Below, piece by piece: positions 1 to 11,015 of a stretch of DNA of 64,000 bases. Within the stretch, counting starts at the first letter, position 1. Each line of letters begins with the position of its first letter. Made by a program: the position numbers and the translations under genes. Below the pieces are notes generated by a model. That model was not told the DNA's origin. It did no database searches and saw only the letters and a list, made by a program, of their open reading frames with translations. The stretch is from Azolla caroliniana (lineage: Eukaryota; Polypodiophyta): positions 4,340,001 to 4,404,000 of the forward strand of contig JBHGNT010000022.1 in the NCBI GenBank assembly GCA_043228905.1, written 5' to 3'.

Positions 1-405
1 TTGTAAGAGATTTCGGATCTTCATGAAAGGTAAGAAGAAGATCTTTGACATCATTACGCAAACCTTGACAGAATTGATCCATTAGAGCCTCCTCATCCCA
101 AGGGATATCCCATGCCAAGAGACGGAAATCGCCTGCGTAAGTTGACGCGGAATGATCTCCTTGTCAGAGCCTTCGAATCTTGTTTATTGCCATCCTAGTG
201 CTGTCGGTATCTCCGAAGCTAGCTTGAAACTCCTTAACCAACGCCTCAAAATCCTCCAACAATGGTGATTTCTTCTCAAGGAGTGGTGCAAACCATCCTA
301 GTGTTGTACTGCTTAGCAAGGTTCCTACTAATCCCACACGAGCAGCTTCCATTGGGTAACGATTGGGATGTAACTGAATAACCAAACGTACTTGATTCAA
401 ATAAA
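1..405 (-). pseudogene. Ty3/gypsy gag fragment (capsid region)
   Basis: On the minus strand this reads as a Retrotrans_gag capsid stretch. A segment around 165-320 has the pattern EFQASFGDTDSTRMAINKI, and after a stop near 165 it continues leftward as DFRLLAWDIPWDEEALMDQF and a GLRNDVKDLLLTF-like tail. The spacing of FGD, the Y..DFRLLA block and the GL..DVKDLL block is that of Ty3/gypsy gag, which builds the virus-like particle. The fragment is cut by the window start and has no zinc knuckle, protease or LTR attached. It is of a different gag type from the sequence to its right, so the two are probably separate insertions. Confidence 0.55.
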
Positions 406-439
406 TATAGTTTATAAATTCTTTACACATAAATATATC

Positions 440-500
440 ATTACAATGGTTAAGAACTTGACACATATATAACAAGGTTGTGGGTTTGATTCCTTGTAAA
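440..500 (+). repeat. Possible tRNA-derived SINE remnant
   Basis: A pol III A-box-like sequence, tggttaagaacttg (447-460), is followed by a B-box-like sequence, ggtttgattcc (483-493), preceded by aaggttgtg. The spacing is close to that in tRNA genes and plant SINEs. There is no cloverleaf, and poly-A and target duplications were not found. It lies between two unrelated gag fragments. Chance similarity is possible. Confidence 0.3.
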
Positions 501-522
501 CCCAAATCGTATGTAAGTGTCA

Positions 523-2197
523 TTATGACACCACATTCCTCTTTCCTCCCCAAGCATAACGCTTCATGCACCATGCATGTGTCGCCTTTGTTTCGATCAT
601 CTTCATGGTCAAGGAACTTCAATCTTCCTTCTTTGTCAAACCAAGCTTGTCTTTGTTAGGCCTCATCCAAACATTGACTTTGAATACTCCTTGTAGCCCA
701 TGCTTCAAGTACATGCTCACATTTAGGCCTTTGGATGACCACATTGCATTTTTCCCACTTGTTCCTTTTTCATGGTATGCTCTCATGTGAAAGTTGACCA
801 TTGATTGTTTGACCTTTGTAATGGTGTCCTCTTTTGAGTTGGATATTGTGATCAAATACCAAAGAACGCACTTCAAATTCACTTCCTTCGTTTGGCCATC
901 GTCAAGCACCATTGTGCTTTGTTTAACCTCTTCATCATATGCATTAGCTTTGACCTTTGCGTCCTCGCCGCCACCTTCCTTTTCTTGGGTCTTTATTTGG
1001 TTTGGGTATGTCTCTTCGGTGATGGCCCTTTCTCCACTGACCGATATGTCCCCATCCACGATTCCCCAAATCTCTTGAAATAGTGGGGAGGAAGTCTTAG
1101 CACACTTGTCGTCCTCATTCATTGTCTTTTCCATAGCCACCTCTATCTCTAATTTGTTATACGTGGCCATCTCCTCAAATTGATGGGTTGCGTACCCATT
1201 GACCTTCTTGATCGAGCATGCCTCGATTATGCATGCCTCTTCATCATACACATCGGCTTTGACCTTCCTCGTTGCCACCTTCCTTCTCTTGGGTCTTAAT
1301 TTGATTTGGGTATGTCTCTTCGGTGATGGCCCTTTCTCCACCAACCGATATGTCCCCGTCCACCACTGCCCAAATCTCTTGAAATAGTGGGGAGGAAGTT
1401 TCGGCACACTTACCATCCTCCTTTGCCATGTCATCCATAGCCATCTTCATCCTGACATCGTTGTCCGCCATTGTTCTTTTGGTCGGCTGAATCTGCTTTA
1501 ACATCTCACTTGCTATTGGAGCCTTCCATCTTTGAACCATTGACCACGCCATGTCGGAATCATCTAGCCATCGACGACGCATGTCAAGCCGGTCACATGC
1601 TCTTCTTACCTCAACCCAATCCGTTATGAGACCATTGGGTTGTGTTTCATCCTCTAATAGACTACCTAGTTCCCGTCTATCGTTCACATCCACCGCCTTT
1701 AAGAAGCATAGAACCTTATCTTCTTCGAGAAACACCTGGTCGGTGCTTGGGAGATGATTGTACATTTTCTTGAATTCATTTTACAACCCCAATGCATTCA
1801 TGTTCTTCCCCTTCTTCTCGATCCACTTCATCAACGTGTGTCGAGTCATCCTCGATGCATCTTCAAGCATATATTCGGCCAAAAGTGCCCTTTTGAATCC
1901 CACCCATGTTGTTTGGGTGGCTTTAATCTCCCTTATATGGCCTTGTAACCCATTTTCCACGACACGTTTGAAGCTTGATATTTGTTTCTCTTCAATGAAA
2001 TCTCGTTGTTGCATCTCTGTCTTGTATATGGTGAAGAAATCCGTAATAATTCTTCCACCAAATTGGCCCGTTGTCTCAACGGTCCAATCGATGGCCTTGT
2101 CTAATCTTGAATCATTATCATGGGCTCTCATCATTCACTCGACAATAGCCACCAACTTCGCCACTTCATCAGCTTGGGTGTTTGTCGAAGAAGCCAT
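523..2197 (-). pseudogene. Plant gag-like polyprotein, decayed
   Basis: The likely start is the ATG whose complement lies at 2195-2197 (MASSTNTQADEVAKLV), with an in-frame stop about 20 codons later. The reading resumes with blocks such as FKRALLAEYMLEDASRMTRH and KWIEKKGKNMNALGL, then a LEEDKVLCFLKAVDVNDRRE-like block and a charged region. I recognise this layout from gag-like proteins common in plant retroelements, but I cannot name the lineage. At least two stops or frameshifts break it, and a 304-bp internal duplication shifts its frame. No pol region is attached. Confidence 0.5.
947..1387 (-). repeat. 304-bp-offset duplication inside the gag-like gene
   Basis: About 135 bp ending in aaatctcttgaaatagtggg occurs twice with an offset of 304 bp (about 947-1083 and 1251-1387). 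Both copies encode a SSPLFQEIW..VDGDIS..GERAIT-like segment on the minus strand. Since 304 is not a multiple of three, the copies lie in different frames. Confidence 0.75.
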
Positions 2198-2984
2198 CTT
2201 CTAATATTCTATTTCAAGCACTTGAATCCTTCCTACCACCTCTTCATGTCAGGTTCACCACTTAATTATGTCGTGAAAAATCCGTCACTATGTGTGGATC
2301 ATGAGGTGGAACCACCGGGGTTATGGACTAGAAGGAATTAGGCTCACACGCATAACACAAGCAAGATTTACACATAAGACAAGTAGATGAAAGAAAACAT
2401 CAGTTTATTGTAAAATAATAGATTCTTTTATAATATATGAATCAAGTTACAACGGGTTTGGTATGAATATGAGAGATAATTTATAAAGGAAAGAGGAAGC
2501 GAGGTGGAGAATAGAAGAGAGTGGAATGTAGAAGAAGGAGATTCTTTATTGATGATGCCTCTTGATGTTGTTCATCCGTCTTCTTTTGCCTTCCAATTGA
2601 GTAGAGCTTCCACGTTCCTTCTCCCTTCTCCCTTCTTCTTAAAAGTTTGTCTATATGAGTCGAGTTTCTTTTTATCACTATTTCTGTTCCGTAATGTCAA
2701 AACTAACATGCAAGATATTCTTAGAAAGCTCTTTCTGGTAGCTTTCTTATGCATATTTCCTTTTCTAATTTGGACATTGGATGAGGAAATTATGAGCTTT
2801 TTACTCGACCTTGCTCCTCATATCCACGCCTAGCTTTTCTTTTCCCATCTTTTTCTCTACTTTCGAAAAACCGCTTCTAACTTTTTATCCTTTCATTTAT
2901 TACTATAGTTTATTTAAAAACATTAATTTATTTGGACTACTATTTTATTTTCTTTTGAGGGTGGTTTCACACTATGTGTCGAAA
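2198..2984. other. No gene recognised; AT-rich, purine-rich stretch
   Basis: There is no coherent protein, RNA or LTR pair here. It holds a purine-rich run around 2490-2540 and T/C-rich sequence around 2590-2900. It sits where the leader or LTR of the gag-like element at its left would be expected, but no TG...CA boundaries or primer site could be fixed. Confidence 0.4.
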
Positions 2985-4005
2985 ACATCAGGACAACACA
3001 AAAGACCCTATTACAAGATTAACATGGGATCCAGGGAGTTGGGTTTGGTCACATTAATTGGGGGAATAGATCATAAAGGTTGCATTCTTTCAATACTCAG
3101 TAAAACTTGGAAGGTCATTACTACTCTCTCATAATGCAACGATACCAGCAACTTATAACATTGGACCACCTGGGGGGTTTCAACTTTGCATTTGAAAACC
3201 TATTAGAGATAGATTTGTTCATTTACGGGGCCAACTAAATTTATTCTCTTCATATGGCTATTACTGCATACGAAATTACCAGTTGGTCATTCATTGAAAG
3301 GGAATGTAATACCCAATCTTTGGCAATGTGGCTTTTGCCATGAAGTTCAGGAGACTGCCAAGCATGTCCTCTAGTCATGTCCCTTGGCTCAACAAGTATT
3401 GAATAAAGTACTTTTGTTATTCTTAACAATCAACATCGACTGCCTATTTTCATGGGGATCAGCGATGTGGGGAGTGTTACATTCCAGCTTGATGTTGTAC
3501 GAGACAGACGATGTTTAGGAGACAATGATGGTACAAAATAGAAGATTGATATTAGTTAGCCCCTTTCAGCAACCTCGAAAGCAGGTACGATTTGTCCAGG
3601 TTTGGAAAATAGGGACTATGATAAAACATTATGGGCATTATGGAAATGTAGATGCAACCGACTTTATGATGCGGAAGATCAACGTCTCTCAGATGTCTTG
3701 CTTGAGATATGGGAGAACTTGTTGGTAGCAGTTTGTTGCCAGTATGACAATATGCATGGTTCCCCAAAGACCGTGAATAAGAGAAGGAAGAAGCTTCTTC
3801 ACTTATGGAAAAAAGTTTCCCCTATTTATAGAGTCAACTCAAGGGCCTCAATGGCACTATCGAATTCCATGGACCCTTTCTTGAATATCAGTAAATCATG
3901 GCACTGGGTAGCAGCAAATTCTAACACCTTCGACAAAGTCCTATCTTTGGTCTTACCTTTGGTCTTAGGATTATTGTACATCGTTGTACATCAAAGATTG
4001 TAAGC
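2985..4005 (+). pseudogene. LINE (non-LTR) reverse-transcriptase C-terminal remnant
   Basis: Translation with frame changes gives WQCGFCHEVQETAKHVL, a stop, then SCPLAQQVLNKVLLLF. This is the C-x2-C...H...C pattern of the reverse-transcriptase zinc-binding domain (zf-RVT) at the C-terminus of plant L1-type LINEs. About 250 bases later comes TLWALWKCRCNRLYDAEDQR, like the usual W..LW..RN block. The longest open piece begins near 3602. No endonuclease or RT core is present, and no poly-A tail was identified. Family membership is inferred from pattern only. Confidence 0.45.
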
Positions 4006-4430
4006 TAATCGAAAAAGAAGGAGAATTCAATGAGTTTGGTCATCTATTCCTATCATGCTAGATGTAGGTGCTGATGTTAGATGGACGTAGCTAAGAACAT
4101 GAGTTAAGATGGAGGAAGGAGGTGGTTGCGGTATATAGGAATGGAGACAATTTTGGCGGTAATCTTTGAGATGGTTGATGTGGACAATGAAGCATATTTT
4201 TTAGTTTAGATAAGGATGAGTGATGATGTTGGTGGGGGTTGAAATAAATTTTCATGAGGAGAGGTAGAGAGTACACTCATATTGTTTTTGTAGGTACAAG
4301 ACTTCGGTGATAATCGGCGATAACGAGATGATTGATGTGGACTTGAAGAAGCTAATTTTCTGTTTTTTGATCAGGATGAGTAGTGATGGTGTGGGGGTTG
4401 AAGAATATTATCATGGAGAGAGATCGCTTC
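4006..4430. repeat. Two diverged copies of a ~140-bp unit, otherwise no gene
   Basis: Two related stretches (about 4130-4265 and 4310-4425) share gatggttgatgtgga, ggatgag, gatgatg or gatggtg and a tgggggttga block. They look like an old tandem duplication. No coding signal was found. Confidence 0.45.
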
Positions 4431-4747
4431 CACACTCCTAGAGACAAAATGATGAATCAAAGAATGAGTTACAAATTGACAAGAATACACGCTCCCGATG
4501 AACAACGCTCGGCTACAACCGAGCCTAGGATCAAACACAGAAAACGGGTAATGAACGCACGACACAATGAAGAGAAGAGTACACAGGATGTTAACGTGGA
4601 AAAAAACAAACTAGGGAAAAAACGACGGCAGCCCACAGACTTCAAACTATCACTATATCACAATGTACAACAGTAAAGCACCGAGGCAACGACCTCGAGC
4701 TTGCTATCTTCGCCATAGGCGGCGGTTACAACATAGGCAACGACCTC

Positions 4748-4785
<38 letters not shown>

Positions 4786-5659
4786 CACAGTTACGCACAC
4801 AAATCTTGCACCAACAAGAATGACAAAACTACCATTAAGTTTTCCTTAAGTCATATTTATACTAATATAACTTTTCGACTATTTACAAATATAGCCCCGA
4901 TGGACTCTCAGAAAACATATTGACGAATATGTCCCTTCATCCGGTGAGTACTTCTCACCGGGCCTTCACCATCCGGCTCTTGCCGGGTACTCGTCATCCG
5001 ATTCTCACCAGGTCTTCCGTAGCCGAGTACTCCACATCCGGTTCTCACTAGGTCTTCTGTTGCCGGGTACTCCACATCCAGTTCTCACCGGGTCTTCCGT
5101 TGCCGGGTACTCATCATCCGGCTCTCACTGGGTCTTCCTTGCTGGGTACACCACATCCGGTTTCGGCCGAGGCCGATAGGTTTGCTCATCAACACTGTTC
5201 TTCTCACTTCCCATTCGAAGGGACCTGTTTCCTAACACAAATGAGGGGTGATCCTCATTATATAGGCCTAAGATGGCCGTTTGGACTAGGCATTGGGACT
5301 AGCTGTGGGGATAGGGTTGTCCCAACCTAGGGTGGTGGCTTCTTTTGGGACTAGGATTGGGCGCCTTGGTGAGTCCTAGTTAGTTTTGGGACAACGCCCC
5401 AGTTGGGGTAGAATAGGGATGCCACAAGTATTGACAAGTACTTTAATGCTCACTTATGAGAATCTTTCATTAATTGCCTATAATATTCCTATTACGAAAA
5501 TAGGAATATAGGCCCGTAATGGCGTGTCAGCTTCAAGTCGATTCAATTGTCAGCTTCTTCAATGGATCCTCCTTAGCCAATTCAAATCTTGGCTTCTTCA
5601 GCCGATTCAGCCTTTCCGCCTTTAGCTGATTCGGCTCGTGTTGAGCTTGTCTCTCAATA
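4431..5659 (-). repeat. 3' LTR of minus copia C3 (left end not fixed), interrupted by a solo LTR
   Basis: The right boundary is clear: the sequence ends in ctcaata at 5659, directly followed by a reversed polypurine tract (ctccccctcatgctc), exactly as in copias C2 and C4. A minus-sense TATATAA lies in the complement of ttatataggcc near 5257. A solo LTR at 4477-5237 splits it. I could not fix the left TG boundary, so 4431 is a guess. Confidence 0.4.
4477..5237 (-). mobile_element. Solo LTR of the plus-copia family, TSD CAAAT
   Basis: The LTR reads TG...CA (TGACAAGAA to CCTAACA on the plus strand) and is flanked on both sides by CAAAT (4472-4476 and 5238-5242), a perfect 5-bp target duplication. 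It is the reverse complement of the LTR family used by C1 and C5: the CT microsatellite near 4748-4781, the gcaacgacct blocks and the tcatatttatactaat block all match. It contains five or six copies of a roughly 38-bp unit (catccggttctcaccgggtc) at about 4940-5160. A solo LTR forms when recombination between two LTRs deletes the interior. Confidence 0.9.
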
Positions 5660-8068
5660 CTCCCCCTCATGCTCAACTTAAGATCGTCGTCCACTCCGGC
5701 CCCTCTTGTGGGCATGCCTCCTGGCTCACGCTCCTCGAACCGTCTGGTCCCGTTCTCCTCGACCCATTTGGTCAGCTTGTCTGTTCCTTCGACCTTCATT
5801 GGCCTTCTCCTTGCCCTTTTAGCTTTGGTGCCCTCCAATCCGTCGGCTCTCCCACCTTGACATCTTCTTCAGCTACCCTCTCGCTCGATCGGCATTCTCC
5901 AAATTCGGCTCGTCCGAATCATCTGCTTTATCTGAATCGGCTATCTCTAATTCTTCTTCTCCATCGGATCTCCCCATGCCTTCAACTATCACCAACTTAG
6001 GCTCATCCGATTCGTTGCTCCCTTCTAATCCCACTCCATCTATTCTTTGATCTGCTCTCCCTCTCCAATGTGGTACATTGAGATGTTGAAGGCCAAGCTC
6101 TCGAAGAAGTGTCGTAACTTATCCAGTCCTAGCGCCTTTGTGAAGATGTCGGCCACATACCGATCAATACAAACATATCGGAGTTCAACTTCACCATTGA
6201 GGACCCGCTCGCGCAAGAAGTGATAATGCACTTTTATGTGCTTGGTGCAAGCATGGAAAAGGAGTTTTTTGTGAGTTGGATGTTGTTGAGGTTATCACAA
6301 TAAATTGGTGTTGGGTTGGTAACCTCCACTTATAGATCCTGCAGCAGTCGTCCGAGCCATATGGCTTTGCACATTGCGATAGCCACTCCCCGATATTCAG
6401 CCTCGGTGCTCGACAGGGCTATTGTCGGCTGTTTTTTCCTACAGTAGGCAATCGCCGAACTCCCCAAGGAGAACTCATATCCCGATGGTGATCGTCGATG
6501 GCTGATGTTTTCGACCCAATTCGTATCCATGTAGTCGACTATCTATTCGGTTACACTGGTCCGATCTAGCAACCCATGGTCCTTCGTTCCACTGACATAA
6601 GGCAATATTTGATTCGCACACTGAAGGTGCTCGAGCATTGTCTTTTGCATGAATTGACTTACAATGCTAACCAGATAACTCAGGTTTGACCGGGTGATTG
6701 TCAAATATATGAGGCTTCCAATGATTTCCCAAAACCGTGTCACATCACAAGCTGGTGTTGAGTCTTCGTGAAGCTTCTGGTTTCTATCCAAAGGAGTTAA
6801 GACGAATCAACAATTCACCATGCCAAATGTGTACAACATATTCAGGACATAGTGTCTTTGACTAATCACAATATGTCATCAAGGGTTCCAATCACTTCGA
6901 TCCCGAGGAAGTAATGAATGTCCCCCAGTTCCTTCATCTTGAATGTTGCCAACAACTGGGACTTTACATGCCTGATATCATCAAGGTCGGCATCGATGAT
7001 GACCAAGTCATCCACATACAAGAGAATGCACATTGGCCCTTTCTGACCTTGCTGGATGAGCAAAGAAGAATCAAACTTTGGCAGCTGAAACCCCATCTTA
7101 TGCAAGCGCTACATTATCTTTAAGTTCCATGCACGGGGGGCTTGCTTTAGTCCATCAAGGGACTTCTTTAGCTGTCAGACTACCAATTTGTTCATCATCG
7201 ATTGAAATATGGAGGGTTGAATCATATAAAACTATTTCTGAAGGTTACATTGTGTCACATTCTAAACTCAAACCTTTGACTTGTAACACATCTAGTACAT
7301 AGTGTTGTGTTACATAAACCATATGGAAACTCTTGAGTTATATATGAACTTGTATATGGTTTAGTATTGTATAGTCTAGCATAATATTCTAGTCATTAGT
7401 ATATTCTAGAAATATTCTATGGTATATTCTAGATAGGTATATTCTAGAGATATTCAATGTTGGAACTTGTATAAATATGTGTGTTCAACTAGATTACAAT
7501 CAACGTGAACAACACCAATTGTGGAGTCATTCAAGTTACCAACTCATCCATTTCATTTTCTTGTAGTCTCTTGTGCATATTATCTATCCATGACACATTG
7601 TAGGAATGCGTTCTTGACATCCATTTGACGTGGATGTCACCCCTTTGCTGCCACTAAGACTAGCACCACACACACCGTCGTCATCTTCACTATCGGCGCG
7701 AAGGTCTCATTATAATTGATGCCGTGTGTTTCTGCATAGCCCTTGGCTACCAGTCAGGCCTTGTACTTGTTGATGCTACCATCAACAATGTATTTCACCT
7801 TGGATGCCCACTTGCATCCGATTGGCTTGATTCCTTTCAGGGGATCAACTAGGTTCCAAGTCTCATTTTCGGCCAATGCTTTCATTTCTTCCTCCATTGC
7901 CGATTTCCATTTGGCATCTTGTGATGCCTCTGCGTAGCTTTCCGGTTCACTAACCTCAGCCACTTTATCCATGTACGCATAGAGGTGCACTATGTACTCA
8001 TTGTATCCATATAGGATCACGAGGTTCTTATGGCGAGTTGATCAACATAACTTCTCGTTAGATGATTT
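5660..8068 (-). pseudogene. Ty1/copia C3: RT-RNase H fragment with 3' tail
   Basis: Read leftward from 8068: the RT start (EPESYAEASQDAKWKSAMEE, then ENETWNLVDPLKGIKPIGCK), a gap holding a solo LTR (7253-7595), the RT core with LLYVDDLVI (around 7010-7030), RNase H with [20 protein letters not shown] near 6400, a LGLDKLRHFF end near 6110, and an acidic tail to 5660 next to a polypurine tract. Several stops and frameshifts break it. Gag, protease and integrase are missing because C0's LTR begins at 8069. It is the same family as C2, C4 and C7. Confidence 0.8.
7253..7595 (+). mobile_element. 343-bp solo LTR of a distinct family, TSD CATTG
   Basis: TGTCACATTC...CCATGACA is flanked by CATTG at 7248-7252 and 7596-7600. 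Removing it restores the copia RT sequence seen in C2. It has a TATA-like tataaat near 7479 and an AT-rich upstream stretch with several tattctag motifs (7388-7455). It is unlike all other LTRs in the window. Orientation is inferred from the TATA motif only. Confidence 0.85.
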
Positions 8069-9025
8069 TGTTAGGAATATGTCCCTCTAGTGGGAGGAGT
8101 CGACTGCTTGGAGAGAGTCGACAGTCGAAGAGAGGGAGTAGCCGACTGATCGGATGAGAGCCGATGGTTGAGGAGTCGACTCAGAGAGAGTTGATTGAGG
8201 TCGAAGACACGACCGGCTAGGTGGGCCGACTGGATGGTCGATGACCAGGCCAACTAGACGGACCGACCCGACAGTCGACAAATGAGTCGGTTGATTAGTA
8301 AGACTACTATTATTATTATTGGATAATAAGAATGGATGTAATTGTGAATAGCCCATTTTGTGTATTAGTATAGATACACCTAGGGCAAACAGAACATGTA
8401 TGTGTGTGTGTGTGTGAGTCTCTATGGTGTAGTGTCAGAGAGAAGAGAAAAGAGTGTGAGGGAGTGTGAGTGAGTGACTGGTGCCATAGTTGTGATCAGA
8501 ACAACATACGCCAAGAGTCCTTCGACGCTATTTACACTCTGTGTAGAGAGTGTTGTACTCTGATCTCGTTGTTGTATATCCACTGTATAATGAAGCTCCA
8601 TTCTCTGTTATTTTCACCCGCTTTAGGGTTTCCACGTTGTCGTGGTGTGGCGTGTGCATTGTGAGAAAAAGCGAGGTTCCACACACATAAAATAGGGTTT
8701 TATGTTCCTTATGAGCGTGTAAGGCTCTTTTTTCTTATGAGTTTTAGGGTTGTGTTTTTTGCATGTACTTGTGAGTTAGGGTTTGGGTTAGGGTTCCTTA
8801 TATGACGACTTCTTAACATCTCGATGCTGGTCAACTCGGTGGCCGGTTGCAGAAGGGAGGTTGTAGTGGCACGAGAGCTACTCCGAATCGAGGCAACATA
8901 GCCGTCGGAAGTAGTCGGGCTTGGAGCCCACTAGACTCGCCTTCATCAGATTATTTTCAGCCCCTTGTGTGTTGATTAGTTGTTTTTGAATAATGATGAA
9001 ACTATTTCTATGTAAAAGAATCACA
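8069..9025 (+). repeat. C0 5' LTR
   Basis: It starts TGTTAGGAATATG and ends near a CA just before a primer-site-like sequence. It contains many gtcgac or gtcgact motifs at 8100-8290, a TG microsatellite at 8401-8417, and a gctttagggtttccacgt block near 8621 that is also present in the LTR remnant at 23700-23735. The 3' end is placed within about 10 bases. Confidence 0.6.
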
Positions 9026-9032
9026 TAAATCG

Positions 9033-9044
9033 TGGTATCTAACC
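9033..9044 (+). promoter_or_regulatory. C0 primer binding site (degenerate)
   Basis: TGGTATCTAACC lies just after the LTR. It matches the initiator-tRNA site TGGTATCAGAGC used by C1 and C5 in its first seven bases and then differs, which fits decay. Confidence 0.5.
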
Positions 9045-9068
9045 TAACCGTTGTACAAACCCTAATTT

Positions 9069-10472
9069 TTGCAACATAACTCTTGTATATTTTTGTCTAC
9101 ATTTCTCCCTAACCTCGTCCGTATTCTCCTTGAACATTTGCTAATCATGGTGGTGAATCTCCCACTTCCTCACCCCTTGTGTCTCCCCGGTCCAAGGCCC
9201 CGGCGGTCCCGTTCGAGCATGAGAGACATGCTCGTGGTCAAAGCTCTCTCTCTAGCTGCCGGTACAATTTGGGGACAAGAAACCATACAAGATCAATGCC
9301 ATGACGTGGGAGGTGATGCATATGAAGACGACGACATACATTAGGTGCTTCATCAACATGAGCATGTACAACAACTTCAATGAAGAAAGTAAGGCTAGTG
9401 TGGTCTAGGAGAAAATCGGTACTATGCTAGAGAGTAAAAACATCGTAAATCGGGTTTTGATATTCCGGAAGTTAGTGAAACCCTGATACCAAGAAGGATC
9501 TAGCATGGCGGAGCACATGAATGCATAGCAGGGGCTCATAAACCAAACAACCTCGCTGGATGTACCTCTAGCCGACGAGGTACTTGCGTTGTTGCTGCTC
9601 GGTTCTCTCCTGGATAGTGGGGAGATGCTAGTTGTCACTTTGGGCAACGTTGGACCGGAAGGAAAACAGTTGCCCCTGGCAAGGGTAAAATCAAGCTTGC
9701 TGGATGAAGAAGCTCGCCGGAAGGACCGGGAGTCCGAAATCGATCCGAACTACTTGGTCATGGAAGATTACCATAACCGGGGAAGAGGCCGGATTCAGAG
9801 TCCCCAAAACCGGGAAAAATCGGGGATGAGGTCGAATTCAAGGGGGAGGCCCACTTGCTTTAATTTCAGAAAGCCGGGGCACTTCCAGAATAAATGCCGA
9901 CACTTCCGGAAAGCCAAAGGGGGAGCCGACATTCCGGAACCGAAGAAGATTTCGGAAAGGAGAGGAACCGTGGCGATCGCGCCAAGTGAAGAAGAACTAC
10001 TGCTAATCACCGGGGAGAGTGAGCTGCATCTTGTCAGTGATGAGACGATATGGGTGGTCGACTCTGGAGCGTCGTTCTTTATAACCCTCGACCGGAAATG
10101 TTTCTCATCGTACAGAGCCGGAGATCACGGTTCTGTCCGGATGGGAAATGATGGTGCATGCCGAATTGTCGGCATAGGAGACGTGTGGTTGACGATGTCA
10201 ACTAGGTGCAAGTTCTTGAAGGATGTCCAAGACGTTCCAAAGGTTCGGTTTAGGGTGCAGGTAGCATCCAGAATGGAGTCATGAAGTTTTACAAAGGGAG
10301 ACTGATCATGCCTCGAGCCTAGAAGATCAACACACTATACTTCATGCATGCCTGGATCTACTAAGAAGAAGTGAACATGGCATCAGAAAATGCCGGTGAG
10401 TTGTTGCACAAGAGGTGGTGCCACATGAGCCAGAAAGGGATGAGAAAACTTGCCGAAGATAACCTCATTCCG
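9069..10472 (+). pseudogene. C0 gag and protease, broken
   Basis: The gag part aligns by eye with C1 (MRDMLVVK block near 9220) but is frameshifted. An open stretch at 9589-10284 carries LLLGSLLDSGEMLVVTLG, a basic region, a zinc knuckle CFNFRKPGHFQNKC whose second cysteine is phenylalanine, and an intact protease active site WVVDSGASFF near 10051-10080. It runs to the pre-integrase motif and stops at 10472, where C1 is inserted. Copia gag packages the element RNA and the protease cuts the polyprotein; neither can work here. Confidence 0.75.
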
Positions 10473-10986
10473 TGTTGGGAAATCGGTCTCTCCGGATGGG
10501 ATCCGGTGATGAATAAAGAGAGCCGGTGAGAACCGGAAGAGAAGACAAATTTGCAAATATGTCTTGAATAAGCCCATTGAGGCTATATTTGTAAATATAC
10601 CTAAGTTCATATAACTATAAATATGACTTAGGGCAATCACTTTAGTAGGGTGAGTGATTGTGTTGTTGTTACATATTGTTGTAACTGTTGTACCGAGAGA
10701 GAGAGAGAGAGAGAGAGATACAGAGCGATACTCTATTGTAACCGCCACTATGTGAAGAAATAGAGCTCGAGGTCGTTGCCTCCATGTCTCTAATTGTACT
10801 CCTTCTCTTCATAGTGATAGTTCGAAGTCTGTGGGCTCCCATGGTTTTTCCCTATTAGGGTTTTCCACATAAACATCTTCTGTCATTTTCTTGTGTACTC
10901 TCCACTTCCCATTTCTGTGTTCGATTCTTATAGAAGTGATTTACTTCTTAGTTGTGGCCGAGCGATATTCCGTGCATTTCTCTTCA
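10473..10986 (+). repeat. C1 5' LTR (514 bp)
   Basis: TGTTGGGAAATC...TTCTCTTCA is followed by a three-base gap and a perfect primer site. It contains an AG microsatellite near 10695-10718, paired ccggtgagaaccgg motifs at 10520-10540 and tataaatatgac near 10616. Confidence 0.9.
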
Positions 10987-10989
10987 AAC

Positions 10990-11001
10990 TGGTATCAGAG
11001 C
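10990..11001 (+). promoter_or_regulatory. C1 primer binding site, initiator tRNA-Met type
   Basis: TGGTATCAGAGC is the complement of the 3' end of plant initiator tRNA-Met, the usual primer for plant copia first-strand cDNA. Confidence 0.92.
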
Positions 11002-11015
11002 GAACAACACAGAAA

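Noticed and set aside
483-493. Functional tRNA gene
   Set aside because: No acceptor stem, anticodon arm or cloverleaf can be drawn around the B-box-like motif.
4748-4781. CT/AG microsatellites as separate loci of interest
   Set aside because: They recur at the same place in every LTR of the C1/C5 family and are part of the LTR.
9069-9344. Separate small gene before the C0 gag
   Set aside because: The open stretch covers leader plus frameshifted gag (MRDMLVVK), so it belongs to C0.
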